Source of the DNA: Sphaerulina vaccinii
Lineage: Eukaryota > Ascomycota > Dothideomycetes > Mycosphaerellales > Mycosphaerellaceae
NCBI GenBank assembly: GCA_022570795.1
Contig: JAKUDP010000005.1
Coordinates: 930,001-994,000 of the forward strand
Direction of reading: 5' to 3'
DNA: 64,000 nucleotides
In this document: piece after piece, positions 44,214 through 55,226 of the stretch
Layout of the letters: every line of letters starts with the position of its first letter
How positions within the stretch are numbered: position 1 is the stretch's first letter
The notes under the pieces: generated by a model
Database searches by the model: none
What the model was told of the DNA's origin: nothing
Seen by the model: only the letters and a program-made list of their open reading frames with translations
Position numbers and translations under genes: made by a program

Positions 44214-47200
44214 ATGGCTCCTCTTCCAGTCCAGTGGCTATCAGTGGCGTACGATGCGGACGACGCGGACGTCGTCTACCTCGACGAAGCCACCGACGCC
44301 TGGCAGAGCATTCAGATTCCGAATTGCGTGCGCCCCAACCTTATCGTAATGTTTGGTCGCGAAACGAAGTCGAATGCCCTCAGGTTTCTATTGAACGATG
44401 ATGATGCGAACAAGGCTCATGGCAAGATCATATTACGGTCCATCGATCAGGAACTCAGCGACGCTGCAACAGTTTTCCTGGATTATGAACTCGATCACAA
44501 GACGAATCATGCCCCACTCGACAACTCATGGAAGCGGCGCAAGGTAGACTGGGCAGTCAAACCAATTAACATTGCGACCATGTTCCTGAGCCGTGTGCTG
44601 AATGCGTTCGCTGGTGTGGTGTGTTACTTTGCCTCTGATTTGGGAGGACTTCCCGGAGTCGCTGTCCTACTCGCAGAACAAGCGATGCAGATCAGCTCAC
44701 GGCTCTACGCCCTGCCGCATATCGTGATCGTATGCGAGTCAAAATCTGACCAGCTCGACATTAAGCTCCAGAACGACGTGAATCTCCAGATGATCATGAG
44801 CCTAATTGAGGAGCATCTAGACTCACGGGACTACGAGTCAATCCCCGAAGCGCCGGCACTGCGATCGTGGATTGAAAGTAGAATCGGCGTGCTCTCAGTC
44901 GTGGCTTTTTCCAGCAGATTCCCTTCAGCGAAATGCGCCTCCGTTCTGGAAGAGCATCTCCTTATCTCCTCGCGCCGGGAAAGGCATCTCCAGTTCCGCT
45001 GTGATCACCTTGCCATCTTGTTGGATCGCGCTATCACATCGTTTTGTTCCAACTGCAACGAATCATTGCTTTTAGCATCTGAAACTCGGGCTACTGGATT
45101 TGACTTGCAGCTCCTTCGACAGTCCCTGGGCCACTTCCTGGATACAACGCCTCGACGTGCTCAACAGCTGAATGAACAGCCATCATCACCAGACGAAGGC
45201 TATACTGACCAAGTTCACAGCTCAATGTTGGCGGCTGCGATCGTTCTAGCTTCGTATCCTCCTGGTGCTCATAGTAGGTGCTGTGCGCCTCCGTAGCGGC
45301 CTCGACTGACGCCAGTATAGTCTTTCCAATGCCATGGCTCTATCAGCAATTGTTCGAGTTTCAGGTGGATAAAGCACTAGCCAATGCTTTTGCGGAGTGC
45401 TACCGCAGGACGAACTTCAAGAAGAACGTCGAGTATCATCTGGTAAGGTGCTACAATGAGCTGGCATCTGGAGCGAAAGATGCGAAGGACATGCATCAAG
45501 ACTGTTTGCAAGAACACCGCACTGTGCTCATCGACCTGCGGAGTAAGTCGGTCTGCCTCTCATGTCTTTTGCGGATTCCGGAAAGACTCCTCAAGTGCGG
45601 TCACGCCCTTTGCGACATCTGTGTTCGCATCTGGGGCGTGCGACTGGCCGAAACAAAGCACTCTTTCGAAATCCCGAGCTGTCCAATCTGCGAAGAGCAG
45701 CTCAATCAAAAGTTTCGACTTCTGCCACTTACGGCTGGCATACGCTTGCTGAGCTTGGATGGAGGTGGGGTGAAGGGTATCATCCCACTTGCTTTCCTGA
45801 CCGAGTTGGAAAGTGCATTGAGCCCCTTTCAAGCTCCGCTTCGCGATTACTTTGATTTCGTTTGTGGAACCTCCGCAGGTGAGTATTTGCTGTTCAATGA
45901 CGGGGTGTATCTGACCGGCATCCAGGTGGCTTAATCGCCCTCGGACTTTTCATTATGGAGTGGTCCACGGCCGAGTGTGCTGGCATGTTCCAAACGCTTG
46001 CCAAGGAGACATTCAAGCAGTCACCGAAAGGCACTTCGCTACTGCATAGACTCCCCTTCCTCTTCTTGTCGTATATGCGCGACCACCGTTATAGCGCAGC
46101 ACCGATCGAAAACGCATTCCGCTTGCGATCGAGCGATGGAACAATGCGAGAGCAGGATATGTTCAAATGCCTGCCTAGTAGCGTTCGTGTCGCGGTCGTG
46201 ACAACGGTCACAGCAGAGAAGCCGCAGCCTGGTCTTCTGACCAACTACAGCGCGGGAAACAGGATGGACAATCGCAGTGAGTTCTCGCTTACCGTTGGTG
46301 GCAGAGCTGTGCGCTAATCCTTCACAGGCTACAAAGTGTTCGGCCCTATGGAAGCTCAGAGTGGTGTCAGCATCAGCCAAGCGTAAGTTGATGGCAAAGC
46401 TCGCAATGGAGGCTCAGCTGAATTCGAGGAACAGGGCCAGCGCAACCTCCGCGGCACCATGGTATGATGTGTTTCCCATAATGTCAGATGTTGTATGCTG
46501 ACACTATCTAGGCTTTTCAGCCAAGTCGACGTTCCTGGGGTCGGCTTGTGCCAGGATGGTGGACTGCACTACAACAATCCCATCACGCTCGCAGACTGGG
46601 AGACAAAGGCAATATGGCCCGATAGAGGCTTGAAAGACTTTGAGCTAAGCCTTGGTACTGGCTATACGGAAGGAATTGTCCGTGCCCGGCCTGGCTTCCT
46701 GCGCCGCCTGGCCGACAGTATCCTGCACAATATGGATGGCCAGAAAATGTACGACGACTATATGAACAATCGTCAATGGCGCGAAAAAGCAAGGATCTGC
46801 CGCTTCAATGTCGATCTGGGCCATCCTGAGCCTATGCTGGACGACTGGGCTGCAATGCCCGCCCTGCAAAAGAAAGCAGCCTTGCATATCCGTAGCAATG
46901 ACACGTTGCCAAGAATGCGTGACTTAGCCGTGGCGACAATGTTCTATTTCGAGTTGGAAGCCATTCCTGCGCGAGAGCAGTACAGCAACAAACAGCCTGG
47001 CTGGCAGTGTTCTGGCCATGTTCTGTGTCGTATGCCCCTTGAAGAATCCGGACAAAGGCGGCTGTACGAGGAATTGCGATCCACCGAGTCCAGCTTTCTC
47101 GTCTCTGAGGTGTGCATGGCGGAGGCCAGTCACGATGCACTGGCCAGCTCTACAGTCCTTGGGCAGCCTTTTGTGTGCATCACGAAGCAGACTACTTCCA

Positions 47201-47676
47201 GATCGCCATATAGGAGACGGCTGTCCTTCAATGTTAGCAGTCTGGATAGTCATATTTCCATCACGCTTGTCGGCATCGTGTCGCCACCTCAGAGCATTAG
47301 CGGAGTGCCCAAAACGATTCGCGAGCTCATTCGCATCCAAGGTCTCGAGGCGCCATTCGGCCGCGCAGACCATAGTGTCGATGAGCCTTGGCCACCCCAC
47401 CTGAGTGAGATGTCCTGGGAATCAGCGCAACACGCCGAAACATCCCAATCTCCCAATGCGAAGAGAAAACGTGGCGACTCCACACCTCTCTCGCATGTTG
47501 ATGAGAAGGCTTTGCCTGCTATGCCATGGAAGAGTCTAAAGGCAAGTTACGGCTCCACACCTCACTCGCATTATAGCGAGAAGGCTTTGCCTGCTGTGCC
47601 AAAGCAGAAGGGCTTTAAGAAAAAGCGTGCCGACACCAACCACGGTCGCAGTCGACGAAGGAAGGTGCACCAATGA
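44214..47676 (+). CDS. RING-finger patatin-like phospholipase, 1071 aa
   Basis: Six exons (44214..45273, 45321..45878, 45926..46276, 46328..46382, 46435..46461, 46512..47676), all phases closed. Residues 1 to about 425 are an unrecognised N-terminal domain. Residues 432-477 form a RING-type finger (CLSC...CGHALCDIC...CPIC). The patatin domain has the oxyanion loop DGGGVKG (500-506), the nucleophile elbow GTSAG (S538), rebuilt across an intron, and the catalytic Asp of DGG (D699). This Ser-Asp dyad hydrolyses phospholipid acyl esters. A basic Ser/Pro-rich tail with two related LPAMPxKSL/LPAVPKQKG blocks follows. Patatin domains occur as effector modules of fungal NLR-like immune proteins and as recurrent Starship cargo; here a RING replaces the usual NLR part. 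Confidence 0.88.
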
Positions 47677-47759
47677 ATGCAAACGAAATCCCATTTGCTT
47701 GAGTATTCTATCAGAGTAGTTGAATCAATTACTGGCCAGCAGTAAACACGATTCGTCCA

Positions 47760-49094
47760 TCATACATCATCACATTCTTCTTCATTGGCGCTTGCATATG
47801 AGTCGTCATCTGAGCTGCTCTCGATACGCCGAGGACGCTTGGCTGATGAGGATCCCGCTCGCGCTTGCGACATAGACCTCGCCGGGGCCTGCATGCCAGA
47901 GTTTTGTCGGGCACTGGATTGCTTTTGGGCCAGCTGGATTGCCTCCTGCCGTTCTGCAGCAGCCATATCCTGCAGATTGCGATAGCAGGTGATGCTAGCG
48001 CGAAACTGCGCGGCACTGCCAAGGCTGAATTCGCCTCCAAGAGGATAGGTGTGATAGCTTCCTGTAGTCTTGCCTCGCACAGGTGGCTGCATGTGAGAGG
48101 CATAGAAAGCCGTTGTACCTTGCATGTAAGATGTAATGAAAGTGCGAGCAGTTCCATCGGGCTCTGGCTCGGCTGACAAGCCGAAGGAGCGCATTTTGTG
48201 TATCGCTCGTGCGCCAGCAGCCCCATCGTAGGCTGCTTGTTCCAGGCCGTCCTTCTCCTTGCCCCTCGGGCCTTTCAGCTCCGTAAAGCTGTTGACCAGC
48301 GCAGGTGTGTCGCCTCTGGTTGTGAGAATGTAGCCGCCAATCTTCTGACGAATGTCGATATCAATGTCTTCCGGAGGCACGCCGGTTGCGATGTCTGGCT
48401 TCACTGGCGGCAACTTTGTTCCTTCCCTTGTCAAGCTCGTCATATGCTTGAATGCTGTATTCTGTATTGTTTCGTGTGCCGCGCTTCCTGGGAAATGCTT
48501 CATGAAGTTTGCAGTGACGGCGTCCTCGTTCTTCGCAGCATAGTACGCAGCACAGTATCTTTGCCATGCATCTTCATCGACTCGCGAGGGCGAGACAGAG
48601 ACCCGGGAACGCCGCATCTTCTCCTGCAGCTCCGCCAGGTTCGCTGGAGCACATCGCTTTGCAGGGCCGTAAATCTGGGAGTCGCGCAGAATCTGAGCGG
48701 CACTCGCGTCGTGAATCGAGGAGGCAACCGAAGTCGTGCGCGTGGACCGCGAAGCATCGCTGGATCGGCGACTGCGTTTGTGGGACGAAGCCGAGGAAGA
48801 CATTGCTGCCGCCGCTGTTGCTTTCCGCGCCTGCCCTCTACTGGATCCAGACGCCTCGGACTGCACCCACAGCGTCGTTCGCTGGTCAGATCCGCACGTC
48901 TCGCGCGACAGCCTTCGGAGGGCGTCTGAAGTGAGTCTCGTCTTCTTGCGTGCAAGACCGCAATCGTGGTTGTTGTTGTTGTTGTTGTCGGCGTCGGCAA
49001 AGTCGTCGTCGTCAGTTCGTTGGCGTTTGCGAGGCGCGGGCGCGAGAGCCGGTAAAGAGGACGATGACAATGGCAATGGCGATGGCATCGACAT
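47760..49094 (-). CDS. PD-(D/E)XK nuclease-like protein, 444 aa
   Basis: Single exon. Residues 1 to about 170 are low complexity (Ser-rich, an Asn run coded by GTT repeats on the plus strand) with basic nuclear-type clusters. The folded part (about 172-390) carries a restriction-endonuclease-like signature: P232-D233-type PD in KPDIATG, then about 38 residues later E272-L-K in FTELKGPRG, then a helix EQAAYDGAAGARA. A basic and then acidic tail ends the protein. This family is widespread and uncharacterised in fungi. The head-to-head neighbour is a small kinase-like gene with 199 bp between the start codons. Nuclease activity is inferred from motif spacing only. Confidence 0.68.
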   Translation of the reverse strand: MSMPSPLPLSSSSLPALAPAPRKRQRTDDDDFADADNNNNNNHDCGLARKKTRLTSDALRRLSRETCGSDQRTTLWVQSEASGSSRGQARKATAAAAMSSSASSHKRSRRSSDASRSTRTTSVASSIHDASAAQILRDSQIYGPAKRCAPANLAELQEKMRRSRVSVSPSRVDEDAWQRYCAAYYAAKNEDAVTANFMKHFPGSAAHETIQNTAFKHMTSLTREGTKLPPVKPDIATGVPPEDIDIDIRQKIGGYILTTRGDTPALVNSFTELKGPRGKEKDGLEQAAYDGAAGARAIHKMRSFGLSAEPEPDGTARTFITSYMQGTTAFYASHMQPPVRGKTTGSYHTYPLGGEFSLGSAAQFRASITCYRNLQDMAAAERQEAIQLAQKQSSARQNSGMQAPARSMSQARAGSSSAKRPRRIESSSDDDSYASANEEECDDV

Positions 49095-49293
49095 GGCAGG
49101 GCATGGCAGACGCCCGCCTTATGAGGACATGCATGTGCAGGTGGTGAGAGGGAGGGAGTGCTCAGGACGCGCGAAGTGCGAAGTCCTTCCGGCCAAGCGA
49201 TTGGTCAGCTGTCGTCGAGCCTGTTTCACTTGATGCATGCTGGAACATTGATCCACATCAGCTCTACAAGATACACTGGCAAGGTTCGATGGA

Positions 49294-49920
49294 ATGTCCG
49301 GACCTTGCAGCCTTTCCTCTATCAACCGGCTACGAGATCGAGCAAGTGAGTCCCAGCGCCAAATATGTCGAAGCATTTCAGAAGACGACCCTGCTGGACC
49401 TCGGTACAGACGCCAGCATTCGCTGTGCACACGAAGGACGGTTTCCAATCTTCTTGCCCATCCACAGCAGCTGGCACGTGAGCGAATAACTTATGAGTTC
49501 GAGATACTGTCACAGTTCCGGACAATGCCTACGCTAGCTGTTCTCGCGAACCAGACCCCAGTTGCGGACGACGCGGGCATATTTGCATTCTATCAGGAGC
49601 CGCTACGAAAGGCGCCTCACCTCCAACTTTCGCAACGCCGGGAGGAGATATTCCGGCTTGTGTGTAGACTTCACGCACTAGGCTTCGCTCACGGCGATCT
49701 AACGCCAAGTATTATCATGCAGGATGATTCGGGTCAGCTAAGATTGATTGATTTCAGCTGGGCCGGCAAGCTTAACCAGTCGATACCATCCCACTTCCCG
49801 GCCTGGATCTACCAGACCAACACATTCCATCGCTCAGCTGATCTTGACATGATGCAGAAGTTCTTCGGAGTGACAGAGTGTCAAAGTAGCTATCATGGCT
49901 TGCAGTCCCTGCAACAATAG
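49294..49920 (+). CDS. small kinase-fold protein, about 208 aa
   Basis: A frame open from 49294 to 49920 carries the C-terminal part of a protein-kinase or aminoglycoside-kinase-type fold. The catalytic loop reads HGDLTPSII (H133-D135) and the metal loop is DFS (D153) instead of DFG. No glycine loop or VAIK lysine is visible, so it is either short or regulatory. The 5' end is uncertain: a second start at 49289 in another frame, with a GTGAGT donor at about 49347, could supply a different N-terminus through an intron. It is divergent from the nuclease-like gene and may share its promoter. Confidence 0.55.
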   Translation: MSGPCSLSSINRLRDRASESQRQICRSISEDDPAGPRYRRQHSLCTRRTVSNLLAHPQQLARERITYEFEILSQFRTMPTLAVLANQTPVADDAGIFAFYQEPLRKAPHLQLSQRREEIFRLVCRLHALGFAHGDLTPSIIMQDDSGQLRLIDFSWAGKLNQSIPSHFPAWIYQTNTFHRSADLDMMQKFFGVTECQSSYHGLQSLQQ

Positions 49921-51287
49921 CCAGACCACCAACTTATGACTTCTTCGGTTATCTTCCCACAATCTGCAAGTTTCTGCTTAATGGCCGCCGAGCACTTCAC
50001 GACACTCTCCACGTTCACCACACGCTGACAGCCTGCCCACTTCCTGACTTGCTGCTTACACACAGCTACACGTTCAAGGTCAACAGACACTCCATGTGGT
50101 GGCTTCAGACACTCACTTTGTCACCTCGGGGTCAGGCACTGAGATCGGTGGCTTGTGATAGGGCGATGAGATAGGTGCTCACGGCTGGCAGGACGTGTCG
50201 TGTTTGGTTTGGGAGTCTGTGCGGATCGGGTTGTCAATCGTAACAGAGGCTGTAGCGTCTGCTTTATGTATGGCACTGCATTGGTCGCTCTCACGGCCTC
50301 CATACCTAAAGGAGTGGATTCCGCCGCACTATGCGTGCAAGCATAGATACCTGATATGGGTCACCGGATGAGCATTCCGCTTGCTTCGTGGCGGCGTAGT
50401 ATCGGTACAATCACCAATTGGCCGCAAATGTCAACGCTTGTTCCCTCCACTGGCCCTGCTTACACAACCCTTGACGTGTGACAGACTGCAGTAGACTGCG
50501 CGGCAAGGCTAACACGACTTCTCTGTTAATTCTGCCTCGCAACTCTGAAGCGCACTATCGCTCTGTGTGATGGCGACGGCACGGCGGGGTGACCACCAGG
50601 ATACCTGCTGGCTGATACAATCTGAACGTCCTCTAGATGTGCCATGCTGCCGATCTGCACCGCAGCTGCTGTTGGATTGATATGCGGTCCCCAGCACCAA
50701 TCGTCCTCTTCCTCAAGCCTCATCCCTGCACGGAATACCAACGTCAGCCATACGCATTGAAACTGTCAACTCCTGCGTACCAGCAAGAATTGCTATAGCC
50801 CCGCTTGCTTGTGTGTTGCTGCATCACCAGTCACAGCTGATCTCACACTTTTGCTCAGTATTACTGCCCGCAGCACTGCCTGGATCACGAGAGCTACCTA
50901 GCTGCCCCGTTCGTCAAGAGCCACACGGTCGCCCTGTACTGTACATTGAGATAGCATGATGCTGCCTAGCAGCCGCATGTTGGTGGCGCTCTTTGTCTGA
51001 GCGATGACAGCCAGTCGTACGCGTGCCCTTCTCACACTCGTGCGGCACTGCAGACTCTCGAGGGTAATGTCGAGTGAGGGTTCTCGCTCAGGCAGCCTTT
51101 TGAGAGTGTACACTGGACGGCTCAAAGCAAATATAAAAGCACCAAGCGCCTCAAATCAGTTGCCTACAGCCCATCGCCACATCGAGGTCACATATCCTAC
51201 GCTTTACTCGCAGAGCTTCGTCTAACACAGTCCACTCATATTGCTTCAATGCCACATTCCTAAAATCTTGCCTCTGTCGGGTCTAAG
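49921..51287. other. intergenic, no gene seen
   Basis: 1.37 kb, the longest empty stretch in the right half. Only short shadow frames were seen; no repeat or terminal structure was recognised. Confidence 0.45.
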
Positions 51288-51680
51288 ATGTTGCGAATCA
51301 CTCTACGCTCACTTCTCTGGTTGAACTTGGTCGTCGCTGGAATAAAATTGTACTTTCCATCAGAGGAACTCACTGGTGCAGTCGTCGCATGCTTCGATGC
51401 CAACAACATTACCCTGCAAGTACTCGGTAGATCGCTCAACTGGCCCCTCCCCTGGATGACTACACTCCTAGCACTCCAGCTTCTTCTAGCGACACTCCTG
51501 CACCCTGGGATCTTTGTAGCGTTCATCAGTCCAATAGAGAACGCTGCTCTGCACTTGATTATGGAAGATGTATTGCCTACCCAAGATGTTCTCTGGTCGA
51601 CAAAACGTTGGTATTCGCTAGCTGTTCTGGACAACCTGCTCGTATCGGCCTACATCTTCTATTCAGCCGTAAATCACTAG
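51288..51680 (+). CDS. small hydrophobic membrane protein, 130 aa
   Basis: Single exon from the ATG at 51288. Three or four hydrophobic segments are visible (about 1-22, 50-85, 108-127) with few charged residues, consistent with a small integral membrane protein. No family recognised. Convergent with the sirtuin gene on the other strand. Confidence 0.5.
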   Translation: MLRITLRSLLWLNLVVAGIKLYFPSEELTGAVVACFDANNITLQVLGRSLNWPLPWMTTLLALQLLLATLLHPGIFVAFISPIENAALHLIMEDVLPTQDVLWSTKRWYSLAVLDNLLVSAYIFYSAVNH

Positions 51681-51857
51681 ATCTACGATGCTTCTTCGGG
51701 CGGCAGTATGAAAGTCACAACTTTCTGGAAAGTCGCAGACACGAACAGCGAAGCATGTGTGTCTACTTCCCTGCGGGAGTCCTTATCTGTGTATATAGAA
51801 CACTTGTGCAATTTGACTTATCATCTTTGATGAGCGATCACCCATATCAGTTCCGCG

Positions 51858-52733
51858 CTAGCCATCTCCAAGCGAGAACGCTTCCTTCATGATCAGAGGC
51901 AGCGTAATTGCGGCGTCTCCAGGGACTACCCAGTCGCCAGGCTCCACCAGATGGTGAGGGTAGTGTATATTGAAGTGCGCGACCGTTGCACCTTTCGCTC
52001 GGGCGTCGTCAATGAAGCCACTAGATAGCCTCCCCGATGTGCCTATCACAAGCATAAGATCGACCTGTGTGGTAGTCTCGAGCCAGTCGTCAATCCTCCG
52101 CAGGGTTCCTGGTGCAAGAAGCTCTCCATACCAGACGACTCCCGGGCGCAGGAAGTGTATTTGGCATTGTGGGCACCGCGGAGGCGTGAACTTGGGGAAC
52201 GGAATAGCCGTATTGAGGACATCATATGTGGGCAGGGCCGGAGAGTCGAGCAATGGCTCAGTGCTGTGATGCTCGGCACGATATTGACATTCTTCCCAAG
52301 AGCAGATGGTATCGAAAAGTGACCCATGTATGGCAACTAGTTGACGTGGATGATGATCAGCTCGTTGAGAAAGATCTGGTCAGAGGTCAGCGTGGCGACA
52401 TGTACCAGAGGGCAGCTTACTATCGATGTTCTGTGTGATTGCAAGGAGGCCCGGCTTCAGACGCGCCAGCTTCGTAAGAGCGTGATGTGCGCCATTCGGT
52501 TGAGCCTGTAAGGCAGTCTGGCGCATGCTCTCGTAGAATGCCCATGTCAAAGCAGGTTCTTGCTCAAAGCCACTTCTCGTTGACAGCCAGCAATATGGAT
52601 GCCCACGCCAAACAGAGGGCAGTTCGGCGAAAGTGGGTATTCCAGAGGAAGCCGAGATTCCAGCACCGATGAGAACGAGAATACACTGTGATGACCTTAG
52701 AAGGTCGGCCAACGAGGGCTCGTGTCTTTCCAT
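51858..52733 (-). CDS. SIRT5-like sirtuin (SIR2-family NAD-dependent deacylase)
   Basis: Exons 52421..52733 and 51858..52375 (45-nt intron) give 276 aa; the Met at 52733 starts just before the fold. Motifs: GAGISASSGIPTF at 23-35, where the usual GIPDFR is GIPTF as in class III sirtuins; TQNIDNLSQRA at 100-110; and the catalytic His in IHGSLF (H121). All four zinc Cys are present: C129, C134 and a later CPQC pair. Class III enzymes remove acetyl, malonyl or succinyl groups. It is divergent from a phosphotransferase gene with 167 bp between starts. It is unrelated in detail to the sirtuin at 12833, so two separate acquisitions are likely. Confidence 0.88.
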
Positions 52734-52845
52734 GATTCTCGAAAAAGGTCGGTATGTGAAGGTGGACAAACCAGAGTCCAGTCTCCAAGATTCGATATCC
52801 AGAGGTCACGTTTCTCGGCTATCGTCATCGTATTTGTTGCCAAAC

Positions 52846-52853
52846 TTATATAT
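52846..52853 (+). promoter_or_regulatory. TATA box of the phosphotransferase gene
   Basis: TTATATAT lies about 50 bp before the ATG at 52901. Confidence 0.5.
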
Positions 52854-52900
52854 CCTGGCTGCCTTCTCCCACTCTACCCCAACGACGCCTAATTTGCTAC

Positions 52901-53764
52901 ATGGAGTCTCCTGCACACACGATGATACACTGGTTAAGTCCTATTGACGACATCGTCGACGCTGCCCAAGATGATCTCGTGCGCCACTGCGCGAGCTGCC
53001 AAGCTATGGGCGGAGAGAAAGCTAGCATCAAAAGAGTTTCTAAAGACATTGTTGTGAAAATCAAGATAGATCTTGAGGCTCATGAGTATGAGAAACAAAG
53101 ACTTGCTTGGTTTCTACTTCGTGGGAGCCGATGCCAGATACCCCAACCATATCGCTTTTTCCGGGCGATAGATGAAGATGGCTTTGAGACCGGATATCTT
53201 TTCATGCAGTATCTATCGGGTGTTTCGTTGGCAGAGAGCATGCAACAAATCAATCTTGAAGCCATTGAGAGAATCGTCGACGCGCTCCAGACGTTACACA
53301 CTACATCAGCAGCTGCACTCGAGCAGGATCGAGCACTGTTCACAACAGGGGCTTCGTATGCCGAGGGCTTTCCATGGGGTCACACGCCTCCACCCCGGAC
53401 TGCCTCGATCGAAGAGCTAGAAAAGATCGTTAATGATAGGCTGCGGGTGCGACCAGATGGAGACTCGCAAGCCGTCACCTTTGCTGGAGAAACTGTCGGG
53501 CTCTGCCATCTCGAGTTGGCACCAAGGAATATACTAATGCTAGACGATGGAGATGTCGCATTTGTTGACTGGGCCACCGCAGCATTTCTTCCTCTTGTCT
53601 TTGAGGTCGCGAGTTTATCCTATATGTGCAGCTTCGCGGAATCCCGTGATTGCTTCTTTCTAGAGGAACTGCGGCGGCGAACGAAGGAATGGATCAACTT
53701 CAGCAGCAATACAGCTGCGAAACTCGAGCTCGTGCATTGTAATAGTCTACGTTTTGCGTTGTAA
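52901..53764 (+). CDS. APH/choline-kinase-type phosphotransferase, 287 aa
   Basis: Single exon from the ATG at 52901. It has the order of an aminoglycoside-phosphotransferase-like kinase: a basic strand with VVKIK (possible ATP lysine), the hinge FMQYLSGVSLAE, a catalytic loop CHLELAPRNILM in which the usual HxDxxxxN has Glu in the Asp position, and the metal Asp in VAFVDWATAAF. Fungal proteins of this group are abundant and mostly uncharacterised. The stop overlaps a GTAAGT motif, so one more tiny exon is possible. The catalytic Asp to Glu change could weaken activity. Confidence 0.75.
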   Translation: MESPAHTMIHWLSPIDDIVDAAQDDLVRHCASCQAMGGEKASIKRVSKDIVVKIKIDLEAHEYEKQRLAWFLLRGSRCQIPQPYRFFRAIDEDGFETGYLFMQYLSGVSLAESMQQINLEAIERIVDALQTLHTTSAAALEQDRALFTTGASYAEGFPWGHTPPPRTASIEELEKIVNDRLRVRPDGDSQAVTFAGETVGLCHLELAPRNILMLDDGDVAFVDWATAAFLPLVFEVASLSYMCSFAESRDCFFLEELRRRTKEWINFSSNTAAKLELVHCNSLRFAL

Positions 53765-53813
53765 GTATTACATGTCATCTGCTAGCTATGTCAAGACCTA
53801 ATGTACTCGCAAG

Positions 53814-55052
53814 CTAGCTTTCATCATCTGGCTCTCCCGACATATCTACCACGGCTGCAAGCAGGAGGGTGAAGACTGGGTTTGAGTACGCGGATTCCCG
53901 ATAGTAACTTGACGCTGATCTGATCGCCTCTGCCGCTAAGCTGTACCGGTCTTCTACAGAAGAAGAGAGAGAAGCCCAAACCTCTGGCGATTGGCTCAAA
54001 TGGGTTGTTGCTTCTATGTCCGCAGACTTGATGTATGTCCGGACAAATGTCGTGATCCATTGTTCTTGGTGTGGATTCAAGAACTGCGCATAGTTCGGCG
54101 CCATACCCTGCCTATACTCATCGCCTGCAGACCTTGCACCTTCGGCAGCGCTCACCAGCATCTGCAAAACAGGCCACGGCGATCCTTGAAGTCTTTCAAT
54201 CACTGTGCCTAGTGCGACACTTCCAGGTCCTCGGATCACTAGTCCTGGAACAGGACGCCAGGGACGAGGCGCGCGACTGGTATCCCACTTGTGACTGACA
54301 AGCAACTCAAGCGAGGGATTACTGAGTAATGAAGTCTCTCCCAATCTTGGGTTGCCAAACGCCAATGCGTTCTCTTCTTGAAGGAGTCCGTCACTATATG
54401 CTCTACGCATAACAGTCCAGCTAAAATGACACAATCAGTCAATTACAGCCTTCGCGATCGCGGCATTCTCTTACACCCAGTGTCTGCAACCGTCTGGAGT
54501 TCCTCCGACGTTCATGAACATGAATTCCTTGTAGTTGGTCACAATGGCCAGGAAATCGCTCACGCTCGGGCTGTTGGCACTCGCTGGCGGACGTGCCTCG
54601 GGGTCGAAGTCCGGGGGACAGCCTCTTGCGGCGATGTCAATGTGCTTCACGGATCCGGTCGAAAGCGTGTATGTCAGCAAAGACATATCAAGACGACCAT
54701 AAAAGTGTTGTGCTGCTTTCATATCTATGCGAAAGGCCCGATGGCCGCCAAGAAGGAGGTTGATCGTGACGTGATGCTCGCTCTGGTCGTTGCGGACTTG
54801 TCTCCCTAGAGAGTGCACTACGATCCGCACTGTGTAGACGGCTCTGTCGTAAATATTGGCCATTGCGGAATACTTGGTAGAGTATGCCGAGGATGCTGAT
54901 GAAGAGATGCTGAGCGAGAGTTCCTTTCGTAAGTGTTCAAAGGGTAGCGTAGCGTAAGTAAAGCGCAACCGCTGGAGTCCGATGATTTTCCGAGGATCAC
55001 AGGCAGAGTCGAGCAATTGAGCAGACAGGCTTGCCCTTGCTTCAATGTGGTT
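53814..55052 (-). CDS. hypothetical protein, 5' exon not located
   Basis: Two exons, 54475..55052 and 53814..54420, joined in phase 2 over a 54-nt intron, rebuild HWVWTVMRRA. The frame is open up to a TTAG acceptor at 55053, and the first Met inside is at 54863 (331 aa from there). The middle has a VTINLLLGGHRAFRIDMKA strand-rich block and GCRHWV, a pattern seen in a common uncharacterised fungal family. Upstream, 70-170 bp away, lies MITE copy 3; the region beyond it has coding-looking minus-strand pieces including a TM segment (about 55235-55330). The true first exon may be there, or it may have been lost. Confidence 0.55.
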
Positions 55053-55123
55053 CTAATCAGGAGTGGTCGCGTGGTTGAGCGCACTGGTTGCCAACGCTTC
55101 ACATGCATATCCGATAGCGTTAC

Positions 55124-55226
55124 TACAGAGTCTCAAAGGCATACGGGTGACAGATTTGTCTGTGCCAACCTGGAATTATATGGTGGACAGAGTTTCGCGT
55201 CACTCGTATGCATTTGAGACTCTGTA
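55124..55226. mobile_element. MITE, copy 3 (103 bp)
   Basis: A near-perfect inverted repeat: ACTACAGAGTCTCAAA-GCATACGGGTGAC at the left is matched at the right by its reverse complement with two mismatches. TTTCGCGTCA plus the right arm align with copy 2, showing common origin. The core of copies 1 and 2 is missing, so this is a shorter derivative. Confidence 0.82.

Noticed and set aside
49289..49489. 66-aa frame overlapping the small kinase-like gene
   Set aside because: It could be an alternative first exon, but it cannot be preferred over the continuous frame starting at 49294 without transcript data.
54863..55108. Minus-strand open frame starting at 55108 as N-terminus of the 53814 gene
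   Set aside because: It is in a different frame from the downstream exon and reads through the splice acceptor at 55053.
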